Source: Bacillota bacterium (GTDB taxonomy: Bacteria > Bacillota > Clostridia > Peptostreptococcales > Anaerovoracaceae). Taken from it: a DNA stretch of 64,000 nt. The notes beneath the pieces were generated by a model. It ran no database searches and was not told the origin of the DNA. It saw only the letters and a program-made list of their open reading frames with translations. The position numbers and the translations under genes are program-made. Each line of letters begins with the position of its first letter. Position 1 is the first letter of the stretch. Below are positions 31,689 to 40,987 of this stretch, in pieces. The stretch is taken from assembly GCA_019420305.1 (NCBI GenBank), contig JAHZHL010000032.1, positions 16,580 through 80,579 of the forward strand, given 5' to 3'.

Positions 31689-33377
31689 ATGGAAAATATG
31701 GATTATGATCTGCGGTCTGTGCAGGAAGTCAGAAATCTGGCCCGGCTGGGACAGATCGCGACCGAACAGATTGCAAACTACAATGAAGAACAGATTGACA
31801 AAATTATCCGCAACATGGTTCGGGTGGCAGAAGCAAACGCGGTCATGCTGGCTCAGATGGCAGTAGAGGAAACGGGATTTGGTAAGGTTGAGGACAAGAC
31901 ATACAAGAACCATATGGCTTCTACACTGCTGTACGATTCTATTAAAGATATGAAAACGATCGGAATTGTGAACGAAGATCCGGTGGCAAGAACGATGGAT
32001 GTCGCGGATCCGGTCGGACTCCTGATGGGAATTGTGCCTTCCACAAATCCGACTTCCACAACAATTTTTAAATCGATTATCGCGCTTAAGGCGAGAAACG
32101 CGATTGTATTTTCACCGCATCCTTCCGCTGCGAAATGTACGCAGAAGGCAGCGGAGCTGATGTACGAGGCAGCGGTAGAAGCAGGTGCTCCGGCAAACAT
32201 CATCGGATGCATTTCCATGCCGTCCATGCCTGCGACAAATGAACTGATGCACAGTAAAGAAGTAAAAATGATTATCGCCACCGGCGGCCCGGGAATGGTA
32301 AAAGCTTCCTACAGTGCGGGAAAACCGGCTCTGGGTGTAGGTGCGGGAAACTCCCCTGCTTACATTGAACGGACCGCGAATGTTCAGCAGGCGGTTACCA
32401 ATATTATCGCAAGTAAGACGTTCGACTACGGCACAATCTGTGCTTCCGAACAGTCCATCATCTGTGAAGAATGTAATAAAGACGCGGTTATCGCGGAACT
32501 GAAGAGACAGGGCGGATACTTCATGACGCCGGAAGAAACAGACAAAGTCTGCAAGCTGCTCTTCAAAAACGGCGGACACAGCATGAATGCCAAGTTTGTA
32601 GGAAGATCTCCGTTCCGGATTGCCACTGCGGCAGGAATTACGATTCCGGAAGACACGAAAGTGCTCATCGGACCTCAGGGCGGAGTCGGCGACGGTTATC
32701 CGCTTTCCTATGAAAAACTGACAACCGTTCTGGCATTCTATGTAGTAAAAGACTGGCACGAAGCTTGCGAACTGAGCATCGAGCTTCTGCAGAACGGAAT
32801 CGGACATACGATGAGTCTGCATACGGAAGACAGAAACGTTGTGATGGAATTTACAAGAAAACCGGCTTCCAGAATCCTGGTAAATACCGGAAGCAGCATG
32901 GGCGGTACAGGAGCGAGCACCGGACTTCTGCCATCCTTTACACTGGGATGCGGAACATGGGGCGGCAGCTCAGTTTCCGAAAATGTAAGCCCGCTGCATC
33001 TGATCAATATGAAGAAGGTTGCTTACGGAATTAAGAATTGCTCCACACTGGCGGCAGACGATCCGACTTTCAATCATCCGGAACTGGCAGGATGCGCGAC
33101 AGGCGGATGCGCACCGGCGACAGCGACATCAAGCTGCGGAAGACCGGTACCGGTTCCCCCGGCAGCGCCGACTTCTGCTCCGAACTGCGGCAGCACGGCA
33201 AAATATTTGTCACCTGCTGAATATCAGAACGGAAACAACAGCGGCATTACTTACAGCGCGTGCTGCGGAGGCAGCACAGCGGCGGCACAGGCTCCGGTCG
33301 CAAGTGACCAGCCGATTGACAAGGCAGCGCTTACAGATATGATTAATGAGCTGGTAAAAGCGATGAAGGGAGAATAA
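31689..33377 (+). CDS. CoA-acylating acetaldehyde dehydrogenase with cysteine-rich tail
   Basis: A 562-residue aldehyde dehydrogenase. The catalytic cysteine is present in YGTICASEQSII (codon 32439-32441), and GIVPSTNPTSTTIFKSIIAL and TGGPGMVKASY are family motifs. It oxidises the acetaldehyde released by CutC to acetyl-CoA, reducing NAD. The C-terminal 100 residues are unusual: a stretch rich in C, G, A and P (GCATGGCAPATATSSCG, ACCGGSTAAA) leads to an amphipathic helix (IDKAALTDMINELVKAMKGE) that looks like an encapsulation peptide. ATG 31689 follows AAAGGAGG by 8 bases. The cysteine-less relative is at 20220. Confidence 0.9.
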   Translation: MENMDYDLRSVQEVRNLARLGQIATEQIANYNEEQIDKIIRNMVRVAEANAVMLAQMAVEETGFGKVEDKTYKNHMASTLLYDSIKDMKTIGIVNEDPVARTMDVADPVGLLMGIVPSTNPTSTTIFKSIIALKARNAIVFSPHPSAAKCTQKAAELMYEAAVEAGAPANIIGCISMPSMPATNELMHSKEVKMIIATGGPGMVKASYSAGKPALGVGAGNSPAYIERTANVQQAVTNIIASKTFDYGTICASEQSIICEECNKDAVIAELKRQGGYFMTPEETDKVCKLLFKNGGHSMNAKFVGRSPFRIATAAGITIPEDTKVLIGPQGGVGDGYPLSYEKLTTVLAFYVVKDWHEACELSIELLQNGIGHTMSLHTEDRNVVMEFTRKPASRILVNTGSSMGGTGASTGLLPSFTLGCGTWGGSSVSENVSPLHLINMKKVAYGIKNCSTLAADDPTFNHPELAGCATGGCAPATATSSCGRPVPVPPAAPTSAPNCGSTAKYLSPAEYQNGNNSGITYSACCGGSTAAAQAPVASDQPIDKAALTDMINELVKAMKGE

Positions 33378-33378
33378 G

Positions 33379-34035
33379 ATGGCAAATCCAAACTATGAGG
33401 CTGTTTTGAAACTGCTCTTAGAAGCAGTCCAGTCAGGGAACCAGACAGCACAGCCCGCTGGCCAGCCGGATGGAATTCCGGTAGGAGTTTCAAACCGGCA
33501 CCTGCACCTTTCGCAGGCAGATTTGGATACGCTGTTTGGCGCAGGCTATCAGCTGACCCCGATTAAAGATTTATCACAGCCGGGACAGTTCGCCTGTAAA
33601 GAGACTGTTACCATCTGCGGTCCGAAAGGCGCGATTGAAAAGGTTCGTGTTCTGGGACCGGTTCGCAGCAAGACCCAGGTGGAAATCCTGACAGGTGACG
33701 GTTACAAACTGGGAGTTACCGCGCCGGCGAGATTATCCGGAGATCTGGCGGGAACACCGGGAATTACGATTGTAGGCCCGAAAGGATCCGTACAGACCAG
33801 CGAAGGCCTGATCGTGGCTCAGAGACACATTCATATGACACCGCAGGATGCCGCGAATTACGGCGTGCATGACGGACAGATTGTTGATATAATTGTAGAA
33901 GGTCCGAGAGGCGGTACTTACGCGAATGTGGCTATCCGGGCAAACGACGCGTCAGCTTTGGAATGTCACGTAGACACGGAAGAAGCCAACGCTATGAGTA
34001 TTAATTCGTTATCAAAAATTAAAATTAAAAAATAA
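33379..34035 (+). CDS. pduL: Phosphotransacetylase, PduL type
   Basis: A 218-residue PduL. The N-terminal helix NYEAVLKLLLEAVQSGN plus linker is a typical encapsulation peptide. Zinc-binding histidines are visible in SNRHLHLSQ (H41, H43) and AQRHIHMTPQD, with a further ECHVDTEEANA near the end. It converts acetyl-CoA and phosphate to acetyl phosphate, regenerating CoA inside the compartment for the aldehyde dehydrogenase encoded one base upstream. Confidence 0.93.
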   Translation: MANPNYEAVLKLLLEAVQSGNQTAQPAGQPDGIPVGVSNRHLHLSQADLDTLFGAGYQLTPIKDLSQPGQFACKETVTICGPKGAIEKVRVLGPVRSKTQVEILTGDGYKLGVTAPARLSGDLAGTPGITIVGPKGSVQTSEGLIVAQRHIHMTPQDAANYGVHDGQIVDIIVEGPRGGTYANVAIRANDASALECHVDTEEANAMSINSLSKIKIKK

Positions 34036-34071
34036 AGTTAAAATTTAAAATTTCTTTAGGAGGAAAAAAAG

Positions 34072-34362
34072 ATGACTAAGTATGATGCACTGGGAATGAT
34101 CGAAACAAAAGGTTTAGTAGGTTCTATCGAGGCTGCCGATGCTATGGTAAAGGCTGCGAATGTTTACCTGATTGGTAAAGAACATGTAGGCGGCGGACTG
34201 GTAACTGTAATGGTAAGAGGAGACGTTGGAGCTGTTAAGGCTGCGACAGACGCAGGCGCTGCTGCTGCTCAGAGAGTCGGCGAACTGATTTCTGTTCACG
34301 TAATCCCTCGTCCTCATGCGGAAGTGGAAGATATCCTTCCTCATAAAAGCGAAGAAAAATAA
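34072..34362 (+). CDS. BMC-H hexameric shell protein, canonical (PduA/EutM-like)
   Basis: A 96-residue BMC-H protein with ALGMIETKGLVGSIEAADAM, the open pore loop EHVGGGLVTVMVRG and VIPRPHAEVEDILP. Of the shell proteins here it is closest to the abundant PduA/EutM facet protein. Its leader is AT-rich with an excellent ribosome binding site (TTAGGAGGAAA), and a hairpin follows the gene, both fitting high expression. Confidence 0.95.
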   Translation: MTKYDALGMIETKGLVGSIEAADAMVKAANVYLIGKEHVGGGLVTVMVRGDVGAVKAATDAGAAAAQRVGELISVHVIPRPHAEVEDILPHKSEEK

Positions 34363-34386
34363 GGGATTGATGTAAACGAGAGTGCG

Positions 34387-34416
34387 GGGTGGATTGCAAG
34401 ATCCACCCTTTGCATT
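34387..34416 (+). terminator. Partial terminator between the last shell gene and the CODH gene
   Basis: The perfect 8-base stem GGGTGGAT / ATCCACCC with a 6-base loop is followed by TTTGCATTTT. The interrupted T-run suggests partial termination, so the downstream redox genes would be expressed less than the shell gene. I see no good promoter between here and 34450. Confidence 0.55.
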
Positions 34417-34449
34417 TTCGGATCCTTGAGGGAACAGGGAGGTCAAAGA

Positions 34450-36444
34450 ATGGAAAACAGAAAAATGATCTGTCCGGACGCGGATCCGGTGCTGGCATCC
34501 TTTATCGAAGGTTTGGATGTGGATACTTCGCATCACAGGATGGTAAATCAGCAGAATAAATGCGGATATGGACTTCAGGGTGTCTGCTGCAGGCTGTGCT
34601 CCAACGGACCGTGCCGCCTTTCTCCCGCAAGACCAAAAGGGGTATGCGGAGCGGACGCGGATACCATTGCGGCAAGGAATTTTCTGCGCAGCGTAGCGGC
34701 TGGTTCAGGCTGTTACATCCATGTTGTGGAAAACGCGGTAAAGCAGCTGGAGAAGGCGGCGAAAGAAAAAGCGCCGCTGAAAAGCAGCGCGGCGCTCTCC
34801 AGGCTGGCAGAGGCGCTGCAGATTACAGGAAGAGACGACTGGGAAAAAGCGGAGAAGATTGCCCAGGCGGTAAAGCAGGATCTGTATCGCCCGGTTGATG
34901 AAAAGATGGAACTGGTTGAAAAAATCGGTTATCCGGCGAGAGTGGAAACCTGGAAAAAGCTCGGCATTCTTCCGGGAGGGGCCAAGGATGAGATTTTCAA
35001 CGCGGTTGTGAAAACATCCACCAACCTGAATTCGGATCCGGTAAACATGCTGATGCAGTGTCTGCGGCTTGGGATTTCCACCGGAGTATACGGGCTAGTT
35101 CTGACGAATCTGATTAACGACATTCTCATGGGAGAAGGGGAAATCGGGTTTGATCCGGTCGGACTGAACGTAATCGATCCGGAGTGTGTTAATATTATGG
35201 TTACCGGCCATCAGCACGCGCTGTTCAGTGATCTGGAAGCATATCTGGCATCGGACGAAGTGCGGAAAATGGCGGAGGAAGCCGGAGCAAAGGCGGTAAA
35301 GATTGTAGGCTGTACCTGCGTAGGTCAGGACTTCCAGCTGAGAAAAGCGTCAGGCTGTGATGTATTCTGCGGCCACGCGGGAAACAACTATACCAGTGAA
35401 GCGGTTCTTGCGACAGGCTGCATCGATCTGGTGGTTTCCGAATTTAACTGTACGCTTCCGGGAATTGAACCCATCTGCGACAGCCTGCAGATTCCGCAGG
35501 TTTGCATTGACGATGTGGCAAAGAAGGCAAACGCGGAGTATGATCCGTATCAGTATGAAAGACGGCGTGAGATCAGCCAGAACATTGTATCTAAGGCGCT
35601 GGCCTCTTATCGGATTCGCGGTACAAGAGGACAGGGGCAGGATTTGCTGAAGCGTTTCAGCAATGCCTTCAGCGGATTATCATCTGCCCGGATGGAGCCT
35701 TCCGATCTGCAGAACGCGCTGGAGTCTCTGATTGCCCCGCAGGGCGGACGGAGCAACCCGATGGCGCAGCATGGACACATGGAGGCAATTACCGGTGTGA
35801 CGGAAGTAACGCTGAAGAGATTTTTAGGCGGTAATTATTCCGCACTGATCAATCTGATCAAAGAGGGAAAAATCAAAGGTATCGCGGGGATTGTCGGATG
35901 CTCGAACCTTCGTGCCAAGGGTCATGACGTTTACACGGTGGAACTTGCGAAGGAAATGATTAAGAGGGACATTCTGGTTCTTTCCGCGGGCTGTACCTGC
36001 GGCGGTCTGGAAAATTGCGGACTTATGAGCAGAGAGGCAGCGGAGCTGGCGGGCCCGGGACTGAAAGAGGTCTGCAAAGCGCTGGGAATTCCGCCTGTGC
36101 TGAATTTCGGCCCATGTCTTGCGATTGGCCGTATGGAACTGGTGGCAGGAGATATTGCGCGTGAATTGGGAGTGGATATCCCACAGCTTCCGGTTGTGAT
36201 TTCCGCGCCGCAGTGGCTGGAAGAACAGGCGCTTGCTGACGGAGCATTTGCCTTGGCGTTAGGATTTACCCTTCATCTGGGACTGCCGCCGTTTGTAACT
36301 GGAAGTCCGGTGATTCTGGATGTTCTGACGAAGCAGATGAAAGACCTGACCGGCGGATGCCTGATGGTAGATACGGATGTGGAATCTTCAGCTAAGGCAC
36401 TGGAACAGGTGATTATAGAAAAGCGGAAAGGCCTTGGACTTTAA
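34450..36444 (+). CDS. Ni-CO dehydrogenase-like catalytic subunit (CooS family, divergent)
   Basis: A 664-residue member of the anaerobic Ni-Fe CO dehydrogenase family. Cysteines 38, 46, 47, 50, 55 and 66 (NKCGYG, CCRLCSNGPC, GVCGA) fit the D- and B-cluster sites. C-cluster candidates include H254 (TGHQHAL), C334 (FNCTLPG), C484 (VGCSN), C515 and C556 (FGPCLA). Two features differ from characterised enzymes: the catalytic lysine of SAPEWxxEKA is Gln593 (SAPQWLEEQA), and the proton-relay histidines after AAG are absent (SGCYIHVV). It may oxidise CO slowly or do another two-electron reaction. No acetyl-CoA synthase subunits are adjacent. ATG 34450 follows GGGAGG. Confidence 0.82.
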   Translation: MENRKMICPDADPVLASFIEGLDVDTSHHRMVNQQNKCGYGLQGVCCRLCSNGPCRLSPARPKGVCGADADTIAARNFLRSVAAGSGCYIHVVENAVKQLEKAAKEKAPLKSSAALSRLAEALQITGRDDWEKAEKIAQAVKQDLYRPVDEKMELVEKIGYPARVETWKKLGILPGGAKDEIFNAVVKTSTNLNSDPVNMLMQCLRLGISTGVYGLVLTNLINDILMGEGEIGFDPVGLNVIDPECVNIMVTGHQHALFSDLEAYLASDEVRKMAEEAGAKAVKIVGCTCVGQDFQLRKASGCDVFCGHAGNNYTSEAVLATGCIDLVVSEFNCTLPGIEPICDSLQIPQVCIDDVAKKANAEYDPYQYERRREISQNIVSKALASYRIRGTRGQGQDLLKRFSNAFSGLSSARMEPSDLQNALESLIAPQGGRSNPMAQHGHMEAITGVTEVTLKRFLGGNYSALINLIKEGKIKGIAGIVGCSNLRAKGHDVYTVELAKEMIKRDILVLSAGCTCGGLENCGLMSREAAELAGPGLKEVCKALGIPPVLNFGPCLAIGRMELVAGDIARELGVDIPQLPVVISAPQWLEEQALADGAFALALGFTLHLGLPPFVTGSPVILDVLTKQMKDLTGGCLMVDTDVESSAKALEQVIIEKRKGLGL

Positions 36445-36464
36445 ACGGAAAGGAGTGCATTGCA

Positions 36465-37814
36465 ATGCAAATGGAAAACTATGAGCGCTGTATTTCCGTG
36501 TCAGAAAGCAATCCTGCGATTGTCAAAGACGCGCAGCTTTGTGTAGAGTGCGGGCACTGCCTTGCTGTATGCCAGGAAGAGATCGGAGTCGCGGGAAGGC
36601 GTATGGTCCCTCCGGGAGGAGAAACCGCGCAGTCCTGCATTAACTGCGGCCAGTGCAGCGCCAGCTGTCCGGAGCAGTCGCTACAGGTGAAATCAGAAGT
36701 GGAACTGGTAAAGGCCGCAATTCGGGATCCGGAAAAAGTGGTTGTATTTTCCACTTCACCGTCCGTTCGTGTGGGACTTGGCGATGCCTTTACGGATAAG
36801 CCGGGCACCTATGTGGAAGGCAAGATGGTAGCGGCGCTGAAAGCGCTGGGAGCCGATTATGTGTTTGACGTTACGTTTTCCGCGGATCTGACGATTATTG
36901 AAGAAGGCTGCGAGCTTTTGCAGCGGATTCTGACAAACAGCGGGCCGCTTCCGCAGTTTACAAGCTGCTGTCCGGCGTGGGTGAAGTTTGTGGAAACCTA
37001 TTATCCGGACAAGCTTCCGCATATTTCTTCCGCGAAAAGTCCGATCGGCATGCAGGGAGCGACGATTAAGACTTATTTCGCCGCGAAACAGGGGCTGGAT
37101 CCGAGACGCATCGTGACGGTCAATGTAACGCCCTGTACGGCAAAAAAAGCGGAAATCCGCAGACCGGAACTGAATGACGCCGGAGAACTTCTGGGGTGCC
37201 CGGAAATGCGGGATAACGACTATGTAATCACCACGAAAGAACTGGCGCAGTGGATGCGGGAAGAACAGGTTGATTTTGAAAGTCTTAAGGATCAGGACTT
37301 TGATTCTCTGCTCGGCAAGGGAAGCGGAGCGGGCGTGATTTTCGGAAATACAGGCGGCGTTATGGAAGCGGCGCTTCGTATGGCGTACCGCAGTCTGACC
37401 GGTAGGGAAGCGGACGGAAAACTCCTGCGTTTTGAGGGTGTAAGAGGAATGAAGGGCATCAAGGAAGCTTCTGTTGAAATCGGGGACGCAACCATTCGCG
37501 TCGCGGTTATTTACGGAACCGCCAATGCCGCGAAATTTTTAGAGGGCGATATCTCCCGTTATCACTTTGTGGAAGTTATGACCTGTCCGGGCGGATGCAT
37601 CAGCGGAGCCGGGCAGCCGCAGATGAACTGTATTCCGGTCGTTGATCCGATACGCGTGAGCCGGATTGGCAGCATGTATGCGGAAGATGAGAAGATGACG
37701 CTTCGCAACTCCATGGACAATCCGGAGATCCAGCGGGTTTATCAGGAATTTTATCAGAAGCCGCTGGGCGAGCTGTCAGAGAAGCTCTTGCATACCGTTT
37801 ATCATAAACGCTAG
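36465..37814 (+). CDS. [FeFe]-hydrogenase, group-B-like
   Basis: A 449-residue iron-only hydrogenase. Two N-terminal 4Fe-4S sites (C26-C36 CVECGHCLAVC; C58-C68 CINCGQCSASC) precede the H-cluster domain with all three signatures: L1 TSCCPAW (166-172), L2 TPCTAKKAE (222-230) and L3 EVMTCPGGC (370-378). TSCCPAW rather than TSCCPGW, and the small two-cluster architecture, point to group B, thought to use ferredoxin. It should evolve or take up hydrogen. The HydE, HydF and HydG maturases are not in the window. It starts 20 bases after the CODH-like gene, suggesting joint function. Confidence 0.9.
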   Translation: MQMENYERCISVSESNPAIVKDAQLCVECGHCLAVCQEEIGVAGRRMVPPGGETAQSCINCGQCSASCPEQSLQVKSEVELVKAAIRDPEKVVVFSTSPSVRVGLGDAFTDKPGTYVEGKMVAALKALGADYVFDVTFSADLTIIEEGCELLQRILTNSGPLPQFTSCCPAWVKFVETYYPDKLPHISSAKSPIGMQGATIKTYFAAKQGLDPRRIVTVNVTPCTAKKAEIRRPELNDAGELLGCPEMRDNDYVITTKELAQWMREEQVDFESLKDQDFDSLLGKGSGAGVIFGNTGGVMEAALRMAYRSLTGREADGKLLRFEGVRGMKGIKEASVEIGDATIRVAVIYGTANAAKFLEGDISRYHFVEVMTCPGGCISGAGQPQMNCIPVVDPIRVSRIGSMYAEDEKMTLRNSMDNPEIQRVYQEFYQKPLGELSEKLLHTVYHKR

Positions 37815-37843
37815 AATAAAACAGAGGAGGAGAGGTACCCGTA

Positions 37844-38167
37844 ATGTACAACTTATATTTAGCAATCGCAATCGCAGGGGAGCTGTTGGGAACATCGTTT
37901 ATAAAGGCGACAGAGGGCTTTACGAAACTATGGCCCTCTGTGATTACGATTCTATCTTACGCAATCTGTTTTTACAGCTTTGCCAAGGCGCTGGAGCACA
38001 TCAATCTGAGTTTTGCTTACGCATTGTGGTCCGGTCTCGGAATCGTAGTCTCTACGCTGATTTCCGTCTTTGTTTTTAAAGAGGGGATTACGCCGGGCGC
38101 TGTTGTGGGAATTGTTCTCATTCTGGCTGGAGTTGTAATTTTGAATATTTTCGGTACGTCACACTAA
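37844..38167 (+). CDS. Small multidrug resistance (SMR) family transporter
   Basis: A 107-residue, four-helix SMR protein: MYNLYLAIAIAGELLGTSFI with the conserved membrane glutamate (E14 in IAGELLG), followed by KATEGFTKLWPSV and AYALWSGLGIVVS. SMR proteins act as proton-coupled dimers for quaternary amines. In choline compartment loci SMR genes are often present, so export of trimethylamine or uptake of choline is plausible. A single gene suggests a homodimer. Confidence 0.85.
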   Translation: MYNLYLAIAIAGELLGTSFIKATEGFTKLWPSVITILSYAICFYSFAKALEHINLSFAYALWSGLGIVVSTLISVFVFKEGITPGAVVGIVLILAGVVILNIFGTSH

Positions 38168-38181
38168 GGGGAGAAGGTAAC

Positions 38182-39309
38182 ATGAGAGAATTCAGTATTC
38201 AAACACACGTATTTTTTGGAGAAAACGCGCTGGGAAGGCTTGAGGAAATCCGGAATAAGAGTGTGCTGATTGTATGCGACAAATTTATTGTGGAATCAGG
38301 AGTCGCGGATAAAATCAAAGCGCGGCTCGCCTCCTGCCAGGTCTTTATTTTCAGCGATATTGTTCCGGATCCGCCGGTTGAAGTTGTAGCGGATGGTATT
38401 AAATGCCTTGCGGAATGTAAGGCGGAAGTCATGATTGCCATAGGAGGAGGCTCTGCCATTGACGCGGCGAAGGCGATCCGGGAACTGGCGCGCCAGATGA
38501 ATTATGTGGACGTTGATGAATGTTACGCGATTCCGACCACCAGCGGAACCGGATCGGAAGTAACAAAGTTCTCGGTCATTACCAATGCGCAGGAGGGGGT
38601 GAAGTATCCTCTTGTCAGCCAGTCTCTGCAGCCGATGGTGGCAATCCTGGATCCGGAACTGGTAGAAACGGTGCCACCCGCCATTACGGCGGATACCGGA
38701 ATGGACGCGCTGACCCACGCGCTGGAAGCCTATGTGTCTACGGAGGCGACAGACTTTACGGACGCTCTGGCGGAAAAAGCGGCGACGCTCCTGTTCCGCT
38801 TCCTTCCGCAGGCATACAAAGACGGAGCGGATCTGACAGCGAGGGAAAAGGTACACAACGCCGCCTGCCTGGCAGGAATGGCGTTTAATACGGCAGGTCT
38901 TGGAATCTGCCACAGTATCGCCCATACCATCGGAGGAAAATTCCATATTTCCCATGGCAGAAGCAACGCCCTGGTCCTGCCTTATGTAATGGAGTTTAAC
39001 GCGAATACAGACGCTTCCGAAAAGACCGTGTGCGCGCGGAAATATCAGCGTATGGCAAAGCTTGTGGGGCTGCCTTACGCGAATACACAGACAGCTGTAA
39101 ACAGCCTGATCCGCAGAATCCGGGAGATGGAAAATGTTTTTGGCATTCCGGACAGTCTGAAAAAACTGGATATCAGCGCGGAAGACGTTCTCGCGGTAAA
39201 GGATGATATGATTCAGGCGGCGCTGGCTGATACCTGCACGGCTACGAATCCGCGGAAGGCGGATGCCGCGGATATTGAGACGATTTTAGGAAAAGTAACG
39301 CCTTTTTAA
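38182..39309 (+). CDS. Iron-containing alcohol dehydrogenase (EutG/PduQ type)
   Basis: A 375-residue group-III alcohol dehydrogenase. NAD-binding motif AIGGGSAIDAAKAI, segment TTSGTGSEVTKFSVIT, and metal ligands in MDALTHALEAY and HSIAHTIGGKFHISHGRSNA. It reduces acetaldehyde to ethanol and so recycles NADH made by the aldehyde dehydrogenase. No obvious encapsulation peptide is visible at either end. It begins 14 bases after the SMR gene. Confidence 0.9.
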   Translation: MREFSIQTHVFFGENALGRLEEIRNKSVLIVCDKFIVESGVADKIKARLASCQVFIFSDIVPDPPVEVVADGIKCLAECKAEVMIAIGGGSAIDAAKAIRELARQMNYVDVDECYAIPTTSGTGSEVTKFSVITNAQEGVKYPLVSQSLQPMVAILDPELVETVPPAITADTGMDALTHALEAYVSTEATDFTDALAEKAATLLFRFLPQAYKDGADLTAREKVHNAACLAGMAFNTAGLGICHSIAHTIGGKFHISHGRSNALVLPYVMEFNANTDASEKTVCARKYQRMAKLVGLPYANTQTAVNSLIRRIREMENVFGIPDSLKKLDISAEDVLAVKDDMIQAALADTCTATNPRKADAADIETILGKVTPF

Positions 39310-39336
39310 TGAAATGTTGAGTAAGGGTTGAGGAAT

Positions 39337-39684
39337 ATGCACGAAACATCACTGATCCGGTATACTCTGGATGCGGTAGAAGCTCAGGCAATACGGATGC
39401 GTCTGCACCATGTGCGGAGCATCCGTATTGTTGTAGGGGATATGCGGGGCGCGGTTCCGGAGCTCATGCAGTACGGGTTTCAGATTTTGTGCCGGAACCG
39501 GCCGCTTTTTTCCGGCGCGGTTCTGGAGATCGAAACAAGAGAAATTCAGCTGGAATGCAAACAGTGCGGCAGACGATTTCATGTTGATGATTTTCACGCG
39601 GTGGAATGTCCGGACTGCGGATCCGGCGGCTACCACCTTGTGAAAGGAAATGAACTGTATCTTGATTCGTTTGAAGGAGAATAG
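39337..39684 (+). CDS. hypA: Nickel-insertion protein HypA
   Basis: A 115-residue HypA. The ATG at 39337 is chosen because it gives the invariant MHE N-terminus in which His2 binds nickel; a start three codons earlier would destroy this. The zinc site is CKQC ... CPDC (in LECKQCGRRF and VECPDCGSGG). HypA normally matures [NiFe]-hydrogenase, and no such enzyme is in the window. With the CODH-like gene nearby, the likely nickel client is that protein. Confidence 0.9.
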   Translation: MHETSLIRYTLDAVEAQAIRMRLHHVRSIRIVVGDMRGAVPELMQYGFQILCRNRPLFSGAVLEIETREIQLECKQCGRRFHVDDFHAVECPDCGSGGYHLVKGNELYLDSFEGE

Positions 39685-39738
39685 AATTTAAAGCATTTTG
39701 GCAAGGTTTGAATAAAGTCGGGAGGTGGCAGGAAGAAG

Positions 39739-40920
39739 ATGGCGGTAAATTATTATGGAATGTATCAGGGGATCGCGGATAACATCCGCCGTTATGAAAG
39801 AGAGCAGAGCGCGGATCCGCATGAGAGGATGCTGGAGACACTGCAGGCGCCATATAATGAGCTGCGCAATTACGAAGAGTTTCTTTCGGCTCTGCGAGGG
39901 CAGATTACGGCGGAGGAAGCAGAGGTGTGGAGCATTTATCCGGATTACGCGCTTGATATGGTTTCACGGACGCCGGATGAGGTACGGACAGCGGTAAGAG
40001 AAGCGTTGCGCCCGCATGTAGAAGCACTGTCTGAATCCTTGGCTCGGAAAAAGTTTTTGATTGCTTCTCATGACGAAACCGGAAATATTTCTTATACTCG
40101 GACCTATCTGTTCTGGATCGCGAGCTCATATATCTATCATCCGGACAATAGTCCGCTGTCGGACGCGATTCTTCACTGGTGGAACGATCTGGTAGACAGA
40201 GGAGACAGCGCGTATCTGAGGGAGCCGTATCCCACTTGCAGAGTGATGCCCCATGAAGGAACGATTACCGGAGAACAGAAATATGGACGAATCCCTATGA
40301 ATCTGGAAATTCCGGATACACGAGAGGTGATCCCGGATATGGATCGGATGGAAACCGTGCTGCGATCCTGCCGCAGATTTGCGGTAATGCGGTGTCTGTG
40401 CAGAACCGCGAAAGAGCAGACTCACAGCCGTGCCTGTGATTATCCGGTTGAGGATGTCTGTATTCTGATCGACCAGCTTGCAGATGTCCTGATTGAGTCA
40501 GGGGAGGCAAGAGAAATCGACCGTGAGGAAGCAGAGCAAATTATCCGCCGCTGCAGAGATATGGGACTGGTTCAGATGATCAGCAATGCGGCGCACCCGT
40601 TAAGCGTCTGCAACTGCTGCGAATGCTGCTGCCTGTGTATGCGTTCTATACGCAGATATGAAGACACGATGGCGGAGGTTTCACGATACGCGGCAGACGC
40701 GGCTCACAGGGAAAATTGTATCGGATGCGGAGCCTGCGAGAAGATCTGCCCGATGGAGGCGGTTTCTCTGGAAGGGGGAAACCTGCAGCTCAATGGAGGC
40801 AAATGTATCGGATGCGGGCTATGCGTCAGCAAGTGCCCAAAGGGCGTACTGAAGATGGTTACCAGGACGGGAGCCGCGGAGCGAGTTGTCCAGGAAAAAC
40901 TGGACAGACCCTATCTGTAG
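39739..40920 (+). CDS. Multi-cysteine Fe-S protein with C-terminal 2[4Fe-4S] ferredoxin domain
   Basis: A 393-residue protein between hypA and hypB. Residues 1-190 are helical with no known motif. A cysteine-rich region follows (MRCLCRTAKEQTHSRACDY and CNCCECCCLCMRS), then two classical 4Fe-4S sites (NCIGCGACEKICPMEA and KCIGCGLCVSKCPKGV). By position it could be the electron carrier between the CODH-like protein and the [FeFe]-hydrogenase, as CooF is for CooS. No flavin or transmembrane segment is seen. Confidence 0.7.
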   Translation: MAVNYYGMYQGIADNIRRYEREQSADPHERMLETLQAPYNELRNYEEFLSALRGQITAEEAEVWSIYPDYALDMVSRTPDEVRTAVREALRPHVEALSESLARKKFLIASHDETGNISYTRTYLFWIASSYIYHPDNSPLSDAILHWWNDLVDRGDSAYLREPYPTCRVMPHEGTITGEQKYGRIPMNLEIPDTREVIPDMDRMETVLRSCRRFAVMRCLCRTAKEQTHSRACDYPVEDVCILIDQLADVLIESGEAREIDREEAEQIIRRCRDMGLVQMISNAAHPLSVCNCCECCCLCMRSIRRYEDTMAEVSRYAADAAHRENCIGCGACEKICPMEAVSLEGGNLQLNGGKCIGCGLCVSKCPKGVLKMVTRTGAAERVVQEKLDRPYL

Positions 40921-40987
40921 GGAGAGCCTTCTATACGAAGCGCCGTAGATCCATCATGTAAAGAATAAATAAAGGAGAATAAGATTT

